From the NCBI GenBank assembly GCA_016937315.1, contig JAFGWD010000203.1, forward strand, positions 1-9,729: DNA of 9,729 nt, read 5' to 3'. This DNA comes from Rhodospirillaceae bacterium (lineage in GTDB: Bacteria; Pseudomonadota; Alphaproteobacteria; Rhodospirillales; Rhodospirillaceae). Positions 1-5,691 of this stretch are shown here, in pieces. The first letter of the stretch is position 1, and each line of letters starts with the position of its first letter. Made by a program: the position numbers and the translations under genes. Under the pieces are notes generated by a model. That model was given only the letters and a program-made list of their open reading frames with translations. It was not told the DNA's origin and ran no database searches.

Positions 1-1
1 C

Positions 2-544
2 AAGACCGTGCAGGTCTCGGACTATGATCGACATCGTCCGGGCTTCGCATCCGGCACGAATGCGGCAGGCGGACAAGGGCACGGCCGAGAACCGTCCCCG
101 CTGCGGCGCCTCGCCGACAGCGGCGCCGTCAAGGCCGATGCGGCACCCGAGAAACAGCCTCGGAAAAGCTCTCTGGACGTCGATAAGTTCGCCGAGGCTC
201 TGGACAAAAATGCGAGTCCCAAGTCAGGACGAAAGTGCGGTGTTCGTGTCAGGGAAGCATTTAATGCTGCTGGAGTTGGTTTTCCCAAGGGAACTGAATC
301 TGCCAAGGATTTTGGGCCGGGATTGGAGAAGCAAGGCTTCAAGCCGGTGGACAAGGCTGGATATGTCCCACAGAAGGGAGATATCGTCGTCATTCAGCCG
401 TATGAGGGGGGAAGCAAGCATGGACACATCGCCGCATATGATGGGAAGCAGTGGGTGTCGGACTTCAAGCAGCGGGACTTCTGGGGCGGTCCAGGGTACC
501 GGACCTTGCAGCCGTCGCATCGGTTTTATCGCTTTGCTCCTTAG
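2..544 (+). CDS. CHAP/NlpC-like peptidoglycan hydrolase domain protein, probable effector (5' end may lie outside)
   Basis: The frame is open to the left edge. The first in-window start is GTG at 8, giving 178 residues, but the true start may lie upstream. Numbering from that GTG, residues 1-60 are a Gly/Ala/Pro/charged linker of low complexity, and residues 61-178 form a compact domain. That domain has a Cys (C77) at the head of a helix (KCGVRVREAFNAAG), then a PQKGDIVVIQP strand and KHGHIAAYDGKQWVSDF, with H140 as the likely catalytic His and D145 or D152 as a third residue. This Cys-then-His layout is typical of CHAP/NlpC-P60 amidases and endopeptidases, including small antibacterial cell-wall effectors. 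The next gene overlaps it and encodes a secreted protein, as in effector/immunity pairs. An amidase role is inferred from motifs. A phage-type endolysin is an alternative, but no holin or phage genes are seen. The stop is TAG. Confidence 0.7.
   Translation, partial: KTVQVSDYDRHRPGFASGTNAAGGQGHGREPSPLRRLADSGAVKADAAPEKQPRKSSLDVDKFAEALDKNASPKSGRKCGVRVREAFNAAGVGFPKGTESAKDFGPGLEKQGFKPVDKAGYVPQKGDIVVIQPYEGGSKHGHIAAYDGKQWVSDFKQRDFWGGPGYRTLQPSHRFYRFAP
404..414 (+). promoter_or_regulatory. Ribosome binding site inside the hydrolase gene
   Basis: GAGGGGGGAAG lies five bases before ATG 420 and decides that start for the downstream secreted protein. It lies within the coding sequence of the hydrolase domain. 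Confidence 0.4.
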
Positions 545-1076
545 CGTCTGCTTGTTGCTCACAGGCGGCACGTTCCCTGCCGTTGCCGGGCAGGACGTGT
601 CGCCCAAGGATGCGACGAGCGAAGGGTTTCATTATCCGTCTACGAGTGCTGAGCAGTTCCTCGACCTCATCATCACCCTGGCCGACAGTACGCGCGGAAC
701 CTTTGCGGACTACGCCACAAGCGATCCTCGACGGGACGTCCGCTATGACCCCCATTATGCACGGTTCATCACCCCCGGCCTGCGCGAGGCGATCAGCCGC
801 GAGGAAACGCAGTTGGTCAAGAAGAACTGCGGCGGAAAATATGTTGATGGTGAGATCTGCGGGATGGACTCAGATCCCATAACCTGCACTCAGGACATTG
901 CTGAGGAAGGGTACCTATTCAGGACGGAGAGAACCAAGCGTGACATGGTGATTGTTGCCTATCGGTGGCCTGAGTCTACAAAGATTGCCGGTGTTCACAG
1001 ACTGGTTCGTGCCGGGGGCGTCTGGAAACTGGATGGAATACGGTGTGATCCCACGATGTCGTTCAACATGCCCTGA
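420..1076 (+). CDS. Secreted DUF3828-like protein, candidate immunity protein for the upstream hydrolase
   Basis: The frame yields 218 residues from ATG 420. That start has a purine-rich Shine-Dalgarno (GAGGGGGGAAG, 404-414) five bases upstream and overlaps the preceding gene by 125 bases. The next ATGs (438, 441) lack such a site. Residues 30-31 (RR), then a hydrophobic run IGFIALLLSVCLLL and TFPAVAG, look like a Sec signal peptide with an AVA-type cleavage site, so the mature protein is predicted to be periplasmic. The 32-residue stretch before the hydrophobic core is long, so the start is uncertain. The mature part has four cysteines, with NCGGKYVDGEICGMDSDPITCTQD in the middle and GIRCDP near the end. 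It ends in a strand-rich section (VIVAYRW, HRLVRAGGVWKLDGI) resembling DUF3828 proteins. Position and export suggest it neutralises the upstream wall hydrolase in the periplasm. The longer frame running back to 24 is only out-of-frame reading through the hydrolase gene. Confidence 0.65.
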   Translation: MDTSPHMMGSSGCRTSSSGTSGAVQGTGPCSRRIGFIALLLSVCLLLTGGTFPAVAGQDVSPKDATSEGFHYPSTSAEQFLDLIITLADSTRGTFADYATSDPRRDVRYDPHYARFITPGLREAISREETQLVKKNCGGKYVDGEICGMDSDPITCTQDIAEEGYLFRTERTKRDMVIVAYRWPESTKIAGVHRLVRAGGVWKLDGIRCDPTMSFNMP

Positions 1077-1104
1077 GCGCGCATGCGCAAGATACTCTCA
1101 GAAT

Positions 1105-1129
1105 AGCCCCGGCCTTATTGGCCGGGGCT
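1105..1129 (+). terminator. Perfect 10-bp GC hairpin, first of two tandem terminator-like stems
   Basis: The arms AGCCCCGGCC (1105-1114) and GGCCGGGGCT (1120-1129) are exact reverse complements with a TTATT loop. There is no U-run directly after, so alone it is an incomplete intrinsic terminator. It lies 28 bases after the stop of the secreted protein gene and probably works with the next hairpin or protects the mRNA 3' end. Confidence 0.6.
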
Positions 1130-1141
1130 CAGACTGCTGAC

Positions 1142-1169
1142 AAACCCCTGGCATTAGCCGGGGGTTTTT
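1142..1169 (+). terminator. Rho-independent terminator
   Basis: The arms AAACCCCTGGC (1142-1152) and GCCGGGGGTTT (1157-1167) pair over 11 positions with one G-T wobble, across a four-base ATTA loop. The 3' arm runs into TTTTT (1165-1169). This is a textbook intrinsic terminator ending the hydrolase/secreted protein unit. The A-run in the 5' arm also gives weak potential on the minus strand. Confidence 0.85.
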
Positions 1170-1182
1170 GATTCAATTGGCT

Positions 1183-1275
1183 ATGCTTAGAAAACGCGGT
1201 GCACAGCAGACGACGCTTGAGATGGTTTCGATCGACGGCCTTCTCGTGCGCATTTGGGAATTCGAACAAAAATAG
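1183..1275 (+). pseudogene. Remnant resembling the N-terminus of an IS1182-type transposase
   Basis: A 30-codon frame from ATG 1183 to TAG 1273-1275 reads MLRKRGAQQTTLEMVSIDGL followed by LVRIWEFEQK. The segment QQTTLEMVSIDGL matches my recollection of the start of IS1182-family transposases, where a DHLLRKI-like motif normally follows. Here the similarity is lost after about residue 20, so only a fragment of the 5' end remains. No terminal inverted repeat or other transposase piece is visible nearby. It may be chance, as the match rests on about 13 residues, but it sits in a gene-poor gap between two accessory-looking units, a common place for insertion sequence debris. Confidence 0.4.
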
Positions 1276-1278
1276 AAC
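1264..1278 (+). promoter_or_regulatory. Candidate alphaproteobacterial LexA (SOS) box
   Basis: GAAC at 1264-1267 and GAAC at 1275-1278 are separated by exactly seven bases (AAAAATA). This matches the direct-repeat LexA operator known from alphaproteobacteria (GTTC-N7-GTTC on the other strand). It lies 171 bases before the start codon of the helicase-nuclease gene and overlaps the stop of the transposase remnant. The eight fixed bases would be expected by chance about 0.3 times in a window of this length, but only about 0.01 times in this gap, so the location adds weight. Confidence 0.45.
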
Positions 1279-1330
1279 GAGAGACTTGCGATATCAAGAA
1301 TTTTATCTTAATGATCGTAAAATATATGTC

Positions 1331-1360
1331 TTGACAGCTTTTGCGTGTTTTCATGATTTA
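1331..1360 (+). promoter_or_regulatory. Possible sigma-70 promoter for the helicase-nuclease gene
   Basis: A perfect -35 hexamer TTGACA is at 1331-1336. The matching -10 is weak: CATGAT (1352-1357) at 15 bases is the closest. A separate -10-like TAAAAT (1318-1323) lies just upstream without a good -35. The AT-rich stretch 1291-1375 is clearly promoter-like, but the exact start of transcription cannot be fixed. Confidence 0.35.
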
Positions 1361-1361
1361 T

Positions 1362-1387
1362 GGCGTATTTTCAATACGTAAGGCGTA
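1362..1387 (+). repeat. Small inverted and direct repeat cluster, possible operator
   Basis: CGTATT (1364-1369) and AATACG (1373-1378) form a 6-bp inverted repeat around TTC. GGCGTA occurs at 1362-1367 and again at 1382-1387, exactly 20 bases apart, about two helical turns. The cluster lies between the promoter-like region and the helicase-nuclease start, where an operator would be expected. No binding protein can be named. Confidence 0.3.
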
Positions 1388-1448
1388 AATCCAAGCCGTT
1401 TCGCGGCATTTCCCCATCCTCGTCCACCCCAACCAAGGAGTCATCCCG

Positions 1449-4115
1449 ATGACCTGTCCTTTGTCCTCGCTCGACCAGTTGCAGCCGGCCGAGTTCGACG
1501 CCGGAGAGCTGTTCTCCGGTCAGACTTCCGGGCGCAGGATCAAGGGCTACCAAAGCCCCTGTCTGCACACCCCGACCTGGGGTTCCGGCTACCTGTTCCA
1601 CGACGCCATGCGTGAAGTGGTGGTGTGGTTCCTCGATCCCACCGATCCGCTCTACGTATTCGGCCCCACCGGCGGCGGCAAGACCATCCTGGCCGCCCAT
1701 GCCGTTGGCATTGCTCGGGATGCTTGGATCGAGAAGGACTTTCCGTTGGTTCTGTGGCTGGTGCCCTCCAACACTATCCGGTTGCAAACAGTGGATGCGT
1801 TGAAGAATACCCGTCATCCCTATCGGCGGGCGCTGGACGAGGCCTTTTCAGGGCGAGTCCGGGTGTTCGATATCGCGGACTTCACCCACATCCGCCCGCA
1901 CGATATTCGTGATCATTGTTGCATCGTTGTTGGTACCATCCAGGCCTTGCGGGTGTCCAACACCGAGGGCCGCAAGGTCTATTCCCATAACGAGGAGATG
2001 GAACCGCATTTCTCCACCGTGTTGAAGACCGCACCAGGTCTGGAAAAACTGGAGGACGGGACCGTTAAATTCTCGTTCGCCAATCTGATGCATGTCCATC
2101 GCCCGCTGATGATCGTGGATGAAGCCCACAATGCCGTGACCGGTCTCACACGTGATATGCAGGCGCGGGTTAATCCGTGCGCTATCATCGAACTGACCGC
2201 TACGCCGCGCGATAAGAGTGGGCAGTTGCTGAGCAACATCCTGCACAGTGTGACGGCACAGGAACTGAAACTTGAGGAGATGATCAAACTGCCAATCATG
2301 CTGTCCGAGCATGACACTTGGCAGAATGCGGTCAACGGCGCTATTGCGGGCCGGGCGGCATTGGCTGATAGCGCCAAGGACGATCCCGACTACATTCGCC
2401 CCATCGTGCTGTTCCAGGCTCAGCCGAAGAATCAAGAAGTGACCGTCGAGGCGCTGAAAAAGCATCTGATGGATGTTGAACAGATTCCCGAGGAGAAAAT
2501 CGCTATTGCGACGGGTGACCAGCGGGAACTGGACGGAATCGACTTGTTCGATAAGGCTTGTCCCATCGAATACATCATCACCGTTGAGGCGTTGAAGGAA
2601 GGTTGGGACTGCTCCTTTGCTTATGTGTTCTGCTCCGTCTCGCGTATCCAGAGTGCGGTGGACGTCGAACAGCTTCTTGGGCGCGTCCTGCGGATGCCCT
2701 ATGCCAAGCGGCGTAAGGCTGCCGACCTTAACAAGGCGCATGCCTACCTCTCTGAACCGTCCTTTGGCGCGGCGGCCCGGTCTCTGGCCGACAAACTGGT
2801 TGCTATGGGATTCGAAGAGGATGAAGCGCTGGACAACATCGAGCCGGCGCAACGGGAGTTTGATGATCAAGATGGACTGTTCGGTCCTCGTGAAAAACCC
2901 AAACCGACCTTTAAGCATACCGTCACCGCAACGCCGGAGGTCCTGACAACCATCACGGAGAAAACCGCCAGCATGGTCGCTGTTCGCGAGACCGAAAACG
3001 GTAAGGTGGAAATTACGGTTACGGGCCGGGTTGACGATGAAGTCGAAAAAGCCATACTCGAAGCTCTACCTGAAACCGAACGCAAGGGCTTTACCGAGGC
3101 CGTCACCAAGTACCGTGCGGAGGTCAAGGATCAACTGTCGTTCGCCGAACAGGACGAGGTCTTTCAGGTTCCGCGCCTGATGTCGGAAATCCAGGGCTCC
3201 CTGGAGTTTGCCGATGCCGACGTATTCATGGAATTCCATGACTGGTCTCTGCTTCATCACTCGCCGCGTATGGGGGAAAAGGAATTCTCGATCCGTGAAA
3301 CAGCGCGTAGCTTCGAGATCGATATTGATGGCAATCAGGTGACCTATCAGTTCGCCAACGAGGAAGAGCAACTCGCCCTTGATATTGATGTGGATGGCTG
3401 GACGCCGGAAGCCCTCGTCCTGTGGCTGGATCGGCAGGTGCGCCAGCCGGATATCCATCAAAGCGAGTTGCTGAAGTGGCTTCGTGATCTCATAGGACAC
3501 CTCATCACCAATCGGGGCATGCACATCTCTGCGTTGATGCGCTGCAAGTTCCTGCTGGCTCGCAAGGTGCGCGATAAGCTGGCCGAAATTCGCCAACAGG
3601 AACGGCGTGGTGTTTATCAACACTACTTGTTCGCGCCCGAGGCACGTGTTCAGGTTTCCTTCGATGAGGCGTTCTCATTCCGTGATGGTATGTACTTCGA
3701 CCAACGCCGGTATCGCGGGCGGTGGAAACCCCGCAAGCATTTCCTCGGCTCGGACCATGTGCCTGCTTTCGACGGCACCGATGAAGGGGAGGAGTTTCAG
3801 TGTGCTCAGGCGATTGACAGTTTGCCGGGCCTGAAATACTGGATTCGCAACGTGGCTCGCCACCCAAATTCGTTCTGGCTACCCACGGCAACGGATAAAT
3901 TCTATCCCGATTTTGTGGCCCAGATGGATGATGGCCGTTTGCTTGTGGTCGAATACAAAGGTGCCCATATCGCCGATGGTCCCGATACGGCCGAGAAACG
4001 TACGATCGGTGCTCTTTGGCAAAAGCAGTCCAGTGGGAAAGGGCTGTTCATCGTGGTGGAGAAGATCGTAGGCGGGAAAGACATGAGGACTCAGTTGATG
4101 GAAAAGATAACGTAA
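1449..4115 (+). CDS. Type III restriction Res-like helicase-nuclease, solitary
   Basis: This 888-residue protein starts at ATG 1449, eight bases after AAGGAG (1435-1440). Superfamily 2 helicase motifs are in order: Walker A GPTGGGKT (72-79), DEAH (224-227), LTATP (249-253), EALKEGWDC (380-388) and the arginine-finger motif EQLLGRVLR (407-415). The last two are characteristic of Res subunits of type III restriction enzymes and the ResIII helicase family. Near the C-terminus, YPDFVAQMDDGRLLVVEYKG gives D821 and E835-Y-K837, a PD-(D/E)XK nuclease signature. It would translocate on DNA with ATP and cut it. It is somewhat shorter than classical Res subunits. No Mod methyltransferase occurs within 1.4 kb before or 5.6 kb after it, so it cannot be a standard self-contained type III system here. 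A LexA-like box upstream hints at induction by DNA damage. Solitary defence or repair nuclease are both open. Confidence 0.85.
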   Translation: MTCPLSSLDQLQPAEFDAGELFSGQTSGRRIKGYQSPCLHTPTWGSGYLFHDAMREVVVWFLDPTDPLYVFGPTGGGKTILAAHAVGIARDAWIEKDFPLVLWLVPSNTIRLQTVDALKNTRHPYRRALDEAFSGRVRVFDIADFTHIRPHDIRDHCCIVVGTIQALRVSNTEGRKVYSHNEEMEPHFSTVLKTAPGLEKLEDGTVKFSFANLMHVHRPLMIVDEAHNAVTGLTRDMQARVNPCAIIELTATPRDKSGQLLSNILHSVTAQELKLEEMIKLPIMLSEHDTWQNAVNGAIAGRAALADSAKDDPDYIRPIVLFQAQPKNQEVTVEALKKHLMDVEQIPEEKIAIATGDQRELDGIDLFDKACPIEYIITVEALKEGWDCSFAYVFCSVSRIQSAVDVEQLLGRVLRMPYAKRRKAADLNKAHAYLSEPSFGAAARSLADKLVAMGFEEDEALDNIEPAQREFDDQDGLFGPREKPKPTFKHTVTATPEVLTTITEKTASMVAVRETENGKVEITVTGRVDDEVEKAILEALPETERKGFTEAVTKYRAEVKDQLSFAEQDEVFQVPRLMSEIQGSLEFADADVFMEFHDWSLLHHSPRMGEKEFSIRETARSFEIDIDGNQVTYQFANEEEQLALDIDVDGWTPEALVLWLDRQVRQPDIHQSELLKWLRDLIGHLITNRGMHISALMRCKFLLARKVRDKLAEIRQQERRGVYQHYLFAPEARVQVSFDEAFSFRDGMYFDQRRYRGRWKPRKHFLGSDHVPAFDGTDEGEEFQCAQAIDSLPGLKYWIRNVARHPNSFWLPTATDKFYPDFVAQMDDGRLLVVEYKGAHIADGPDTAEKRTIGALWQKQSSGKGLFIVVEKIVGGKDMRTQLMEKIT

Positions 4116-4145
4116 GTGATGCGAAAGGTTGGGCTTCTTTCCGGC

Positions 4146-4556
4146 TTATGGCTTTCCCAGTTCGGGGCATTCTAACCAGCGCAGCAGGGCGAGGGTTCGC
4201 CGGGCGCGGGCTGTCAGCTCGGGGATCGGCGCGGCAGAAGCCTTGCGTTCGTGCAGGCGGGTTTCCCACTCGCGGATCATGTCGCGTGGCGTATCTGGAC
4301 GAGCACGTTGGCCGGTCAGGGCGCCGATGGTACGATCAAAGGCGTGGTGCAGTTCTGGCGGAAAGCCCAGCAGCAGGTAGTCATCAAGGTCAAGGCTGCC
4401 GTCCAGGTAAAGGGTAAAGGCAAGGGATGCCAGCCCACGCGGACTCATCGCACGCACAGGATGTGCGGCGGGTGGTGGGGGCAGCAATAGCGGCTGCGGC
4501 ATGGGGGCGACGAACGGGGCGTCTTCCTCGGGCAGCCGAAACGCGGGCAGGGACAA
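4146..4556 (-). CDS. Conserved-looking hypothetical protein with Pro-rich N-terminus
   Basis: I do not recognise this 136-residue protein. The start is TTG at 4556, chosen because AGGAG (minus strand, plus positions 4564-4568) lies seven bases upstream and the frame has no better start. Residues 1-35 are rich in Pro and Leu (QPLLLPPPPAAHP). The rest looks globular and mainly helical: SPRGLASLAFTLYLDGSLDL, DYLLLGFPPELHHAFDRTIG, then a charged helix DMIREWETRLHER and a Leu/Arg-rich end. There is no signal peptide or membrane segment. It faces the helicase-nuclease gene tail to tail with a 30-base gap and lies 127 bases downstream of the ROK kinase on the same strand. The absence of in-frame stops, the strong ribosome site and the non-random composition make it a likely real gene. 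A cytoplasmic accessory role is all that can be said. Confidence 0.6.
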   Translation of the reverse strand: MSLPAFRLPEEDAPFVAPMPQPLLLPPPPAAHPVRAMSPRGLASLAFTLYLDGSLDLDDYLLLGFPPELHHAFDRTIGALTGQRARPDTPRDMIREWETRLHERKASAAPIPELTARARRTLALLRWLECPELGKP

Positions 4557-4563
4557 GGATTTG

Positions 4564-4568
4564 CTCCT
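4564..4568 (-). promoter_or_regulatory. Ribosome binding site deciding a TTG start
   Basis: On the minus strand AGGAG is followed by seven bases and TTG (4556-4554). This fixes the start of the hypothetical protein. An ATG a little further upstream (ATGAGCAACCAGGAG) belongs to another frame. Confidence 0.5.
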
Positions 4569-4624
4569 GGTTGCTCATGGGTTTTCGAACTGATTTTCTA
4601 CGCAATCTTTGTGCCTTAATTTTT

Positions 4625-4644
4625 TGTTAATAATCAACATGTTG
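4625..4644. promoter_or_regulatory. Overlapping palindromes in an AT-rich leader, possible operator
   Basis: TGTTAATAATCAACA (4625-4639) is an imperfect palindrome with arms TGTT and AACA. It overlaps the perfect palindrome CAACATGTTG (4635-4644). Both sit about 70-90 bases upstream of the TTG start of the hypothetical protein, where a repressor could act. No known consensus is matched, so this is only a candidate. Confidence 0.25.
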
Positions 4645-4657
4645 TGTCCTTGTCCGT

Positions 4658-4674
4658 GCGGCAGAATATGCCGC
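4658..4674. other. Short hairpin downstream of the ROK kinase gene
   Basis: GCGGCA (4658-4663) and TGCCGC (4669-4674) are reverse complements with a five-base loop, ten bases past the stop of the minus-strand kinase gene. No T-run follows on the minus strand, so it is at best a weak or protein-dependent terminator. Confidence 0.3.
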
Positions 4675-4683
4675 CTGGGCAGA

Positions 4684-5691
4684 TTATTCCGTGTTTTGCC
4701 GGGACGCCTTACCCAGCCATGCGGCCCCACGCACACCGCTGGAGTCTCCAAACCGTGGGGCGGAGAGGCGCGTATTGACGTCATCGGAAAACACGTAACG
4801 TGGCCACAGGTTGGGAAGGCGCTCATAGAGCATGGGGATATTGGAAATCCCGCCTCCGAGAACGATGACGTCTGGGTCGAGAATGGTGATGACCATGGCG
4901 GTGGCACGGGCTAAACGATCGAGATATCGGGCCATAGTTGCTTGGGCGATGGGGTCTCCGTTCGTTGCGGCGGCAGCAATAGCGGAGGCGGTTTGGTCTT
5001 CTCCGCCGTGGGCGCGATGGTCGGCGGCGAGTCCTGGACCGGACAAAAAGGTTTCGATGCAGCCGTGCTTGCCACAATAGCAGGTGGGACCGGGACGTTC
5101 GGTGTCGGTGGGCCAAGGCAGGGGGACGTGCCCCCATTCTCCGGCAATGGCGTTGGGGCCGGATAATAGGTGGCCGTCAATGACGATGCCACTGCCGACG
5201 CCGGTGCCGAGGATGAGCCCCCAAACGCTTTTTGCGTCCATGCCTGCGCCATCGGTGGCTTCTGACAAGGCGAAACAGTCGGCATCGTTGGCAATGGCGA
5301 CCGGCTGTTCCAGGACGGTTATCAAATCTTGATGCAGGGCACGGCCATTCAACCACGTGGAGTTGGCATTCTTGACTCGTCCGGTGGTGGACGAAAGCGT
5401 GCCGGGGATGCCAATGCCGATACTGCTCAGGGGGCCAAAACGGGTGCGGGCATCCGCAGCCATGTCGCGGATCAAGCGAAGTGTTGCATCATAGTTGCCG
5501 ACTGCCGAGGCCACGCGCCAGCGGTCCAGAACCGTGCCTTCGGGGGCCAGAATAATCGCCTCGGTCTTGGTGCCCCCTAAGTCGATGCCGAGGGCAAGAG
5601 GACGATTTTCCAAGTGCCACGGGTTGTCAATCTCATCGGTGACGCGCAGACTGATATCTGCCGTTTCGCCTGTGAAGAGTGATGTTCCCAT
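4684..5691 (-). CDS. mak: ROK-family sugar kinase, Mak-like fructokinase
   Basis: This 335-residue cytoplasmic enzyme is predicted to phosphorylate fructose (or a related hexose) with ATP. It follows E. coli Mak along its length, including stretches recalled as identical or nearly so. Visible motifs are the phosphate loop GIDLGGTKTE (35-44), GIGIPG (92-97), KNANSTWLNG (107-116), AND with catalytic Asp D136, GTGVGSG (162-168), GEWGH (184-188), the zinc site CYCGKHGCIETF (C204, C206, C211, with H188), LDPDVIVLGGG and the end GDSSGVRGAAWL. The start at 5691 has GGAG seven bases upstream. It adds about 33 residues before the usual Mak N-terminus, and the only later in-frame start is TTG at residue 27 with no clear ribosome site. 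Its ATG shares bases with the divergent hydrolase start. No sugar transporter is nearby. The fructose substrate is inferred from similarity; mannose or another hexose is possible. Confidence 0.85.
   Translation of the reverse strand: MGTSLFTGETADISLRVTDEIDNPWHLENRPLALGIDLGGTKTEAIILAPEGTVLDRWRVASAVGNYDATLRLIRDMAADARTRFGPLSSIGIGIPGTLSSTTGRVKNANSTWLNGRALHQDLITVLEQPVAIANDADCFALSEATDGAGMDAKSVWGLILGTGVGSGIVIDGHLLSGPNAIAGEWGHVPLPWPTDTERPGPTCYCGKHGCIETFLSGPGLAADHRAHGGEDQTASAIAAAATNGDPIAQATMARYLDRLARATAMVITILDPDVIVLGGGISNIPMLYERLPNLWPRYVFSDDVNTRLSAPRFGDSSGVRGAAWLGKASRQNTE

Larger units (their letters stand above)
1170..1448. other. Gene-poor gap between terminator and helicase-nuclease
   Basis: This is the rest of the 372-base space between the secreted protein and the helicase-nuclease. 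It holds the transposase-like remnant, the LexA-like box, an AT-rich promoter zone (about 1291-1375), the repeat cluster and the ribosome site AAGGAG at 1435-1440. The AT-richness of 1260-1380 contrasts with both flanks. No other convincing small gene or RNA was seen. Confidence 0.6.

Noticed and set aside
24..419. Upstream part of a 350-codon plus-strand frame ending at 1076
   Set aside because: It reads the hydrolase gene in another frame, with a composition rich in Ser, Arg and Met and no domain sense; only the part after 420 looks like protein.
1199..1381. 60-codon plus-strand frame across the gap
   Set aside because: It spans AT-rich regulatory sequence and the remnant in another frame and has no ribosome site or coding character.
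1848..2918. 356-codon minus-strand frame opposite the helicase gene
   Set aside because: It is antisense to the helicase motifs, has no recognisable domain, and is explained by codon bias of the plus-strand gene.
4116..4145. Terminator between the helicase gene and the convergent hypothetical gene
   Set aside because: Only GAAAG and CTTTC pair weakly across a nine-base loop, with no T-run.
5495..5689. Longer hydrolase start upstream of 5690
   Set aside because: The added residues are the antisense of the kinase phosphate-loop region and no ribosome site precedes 5495.
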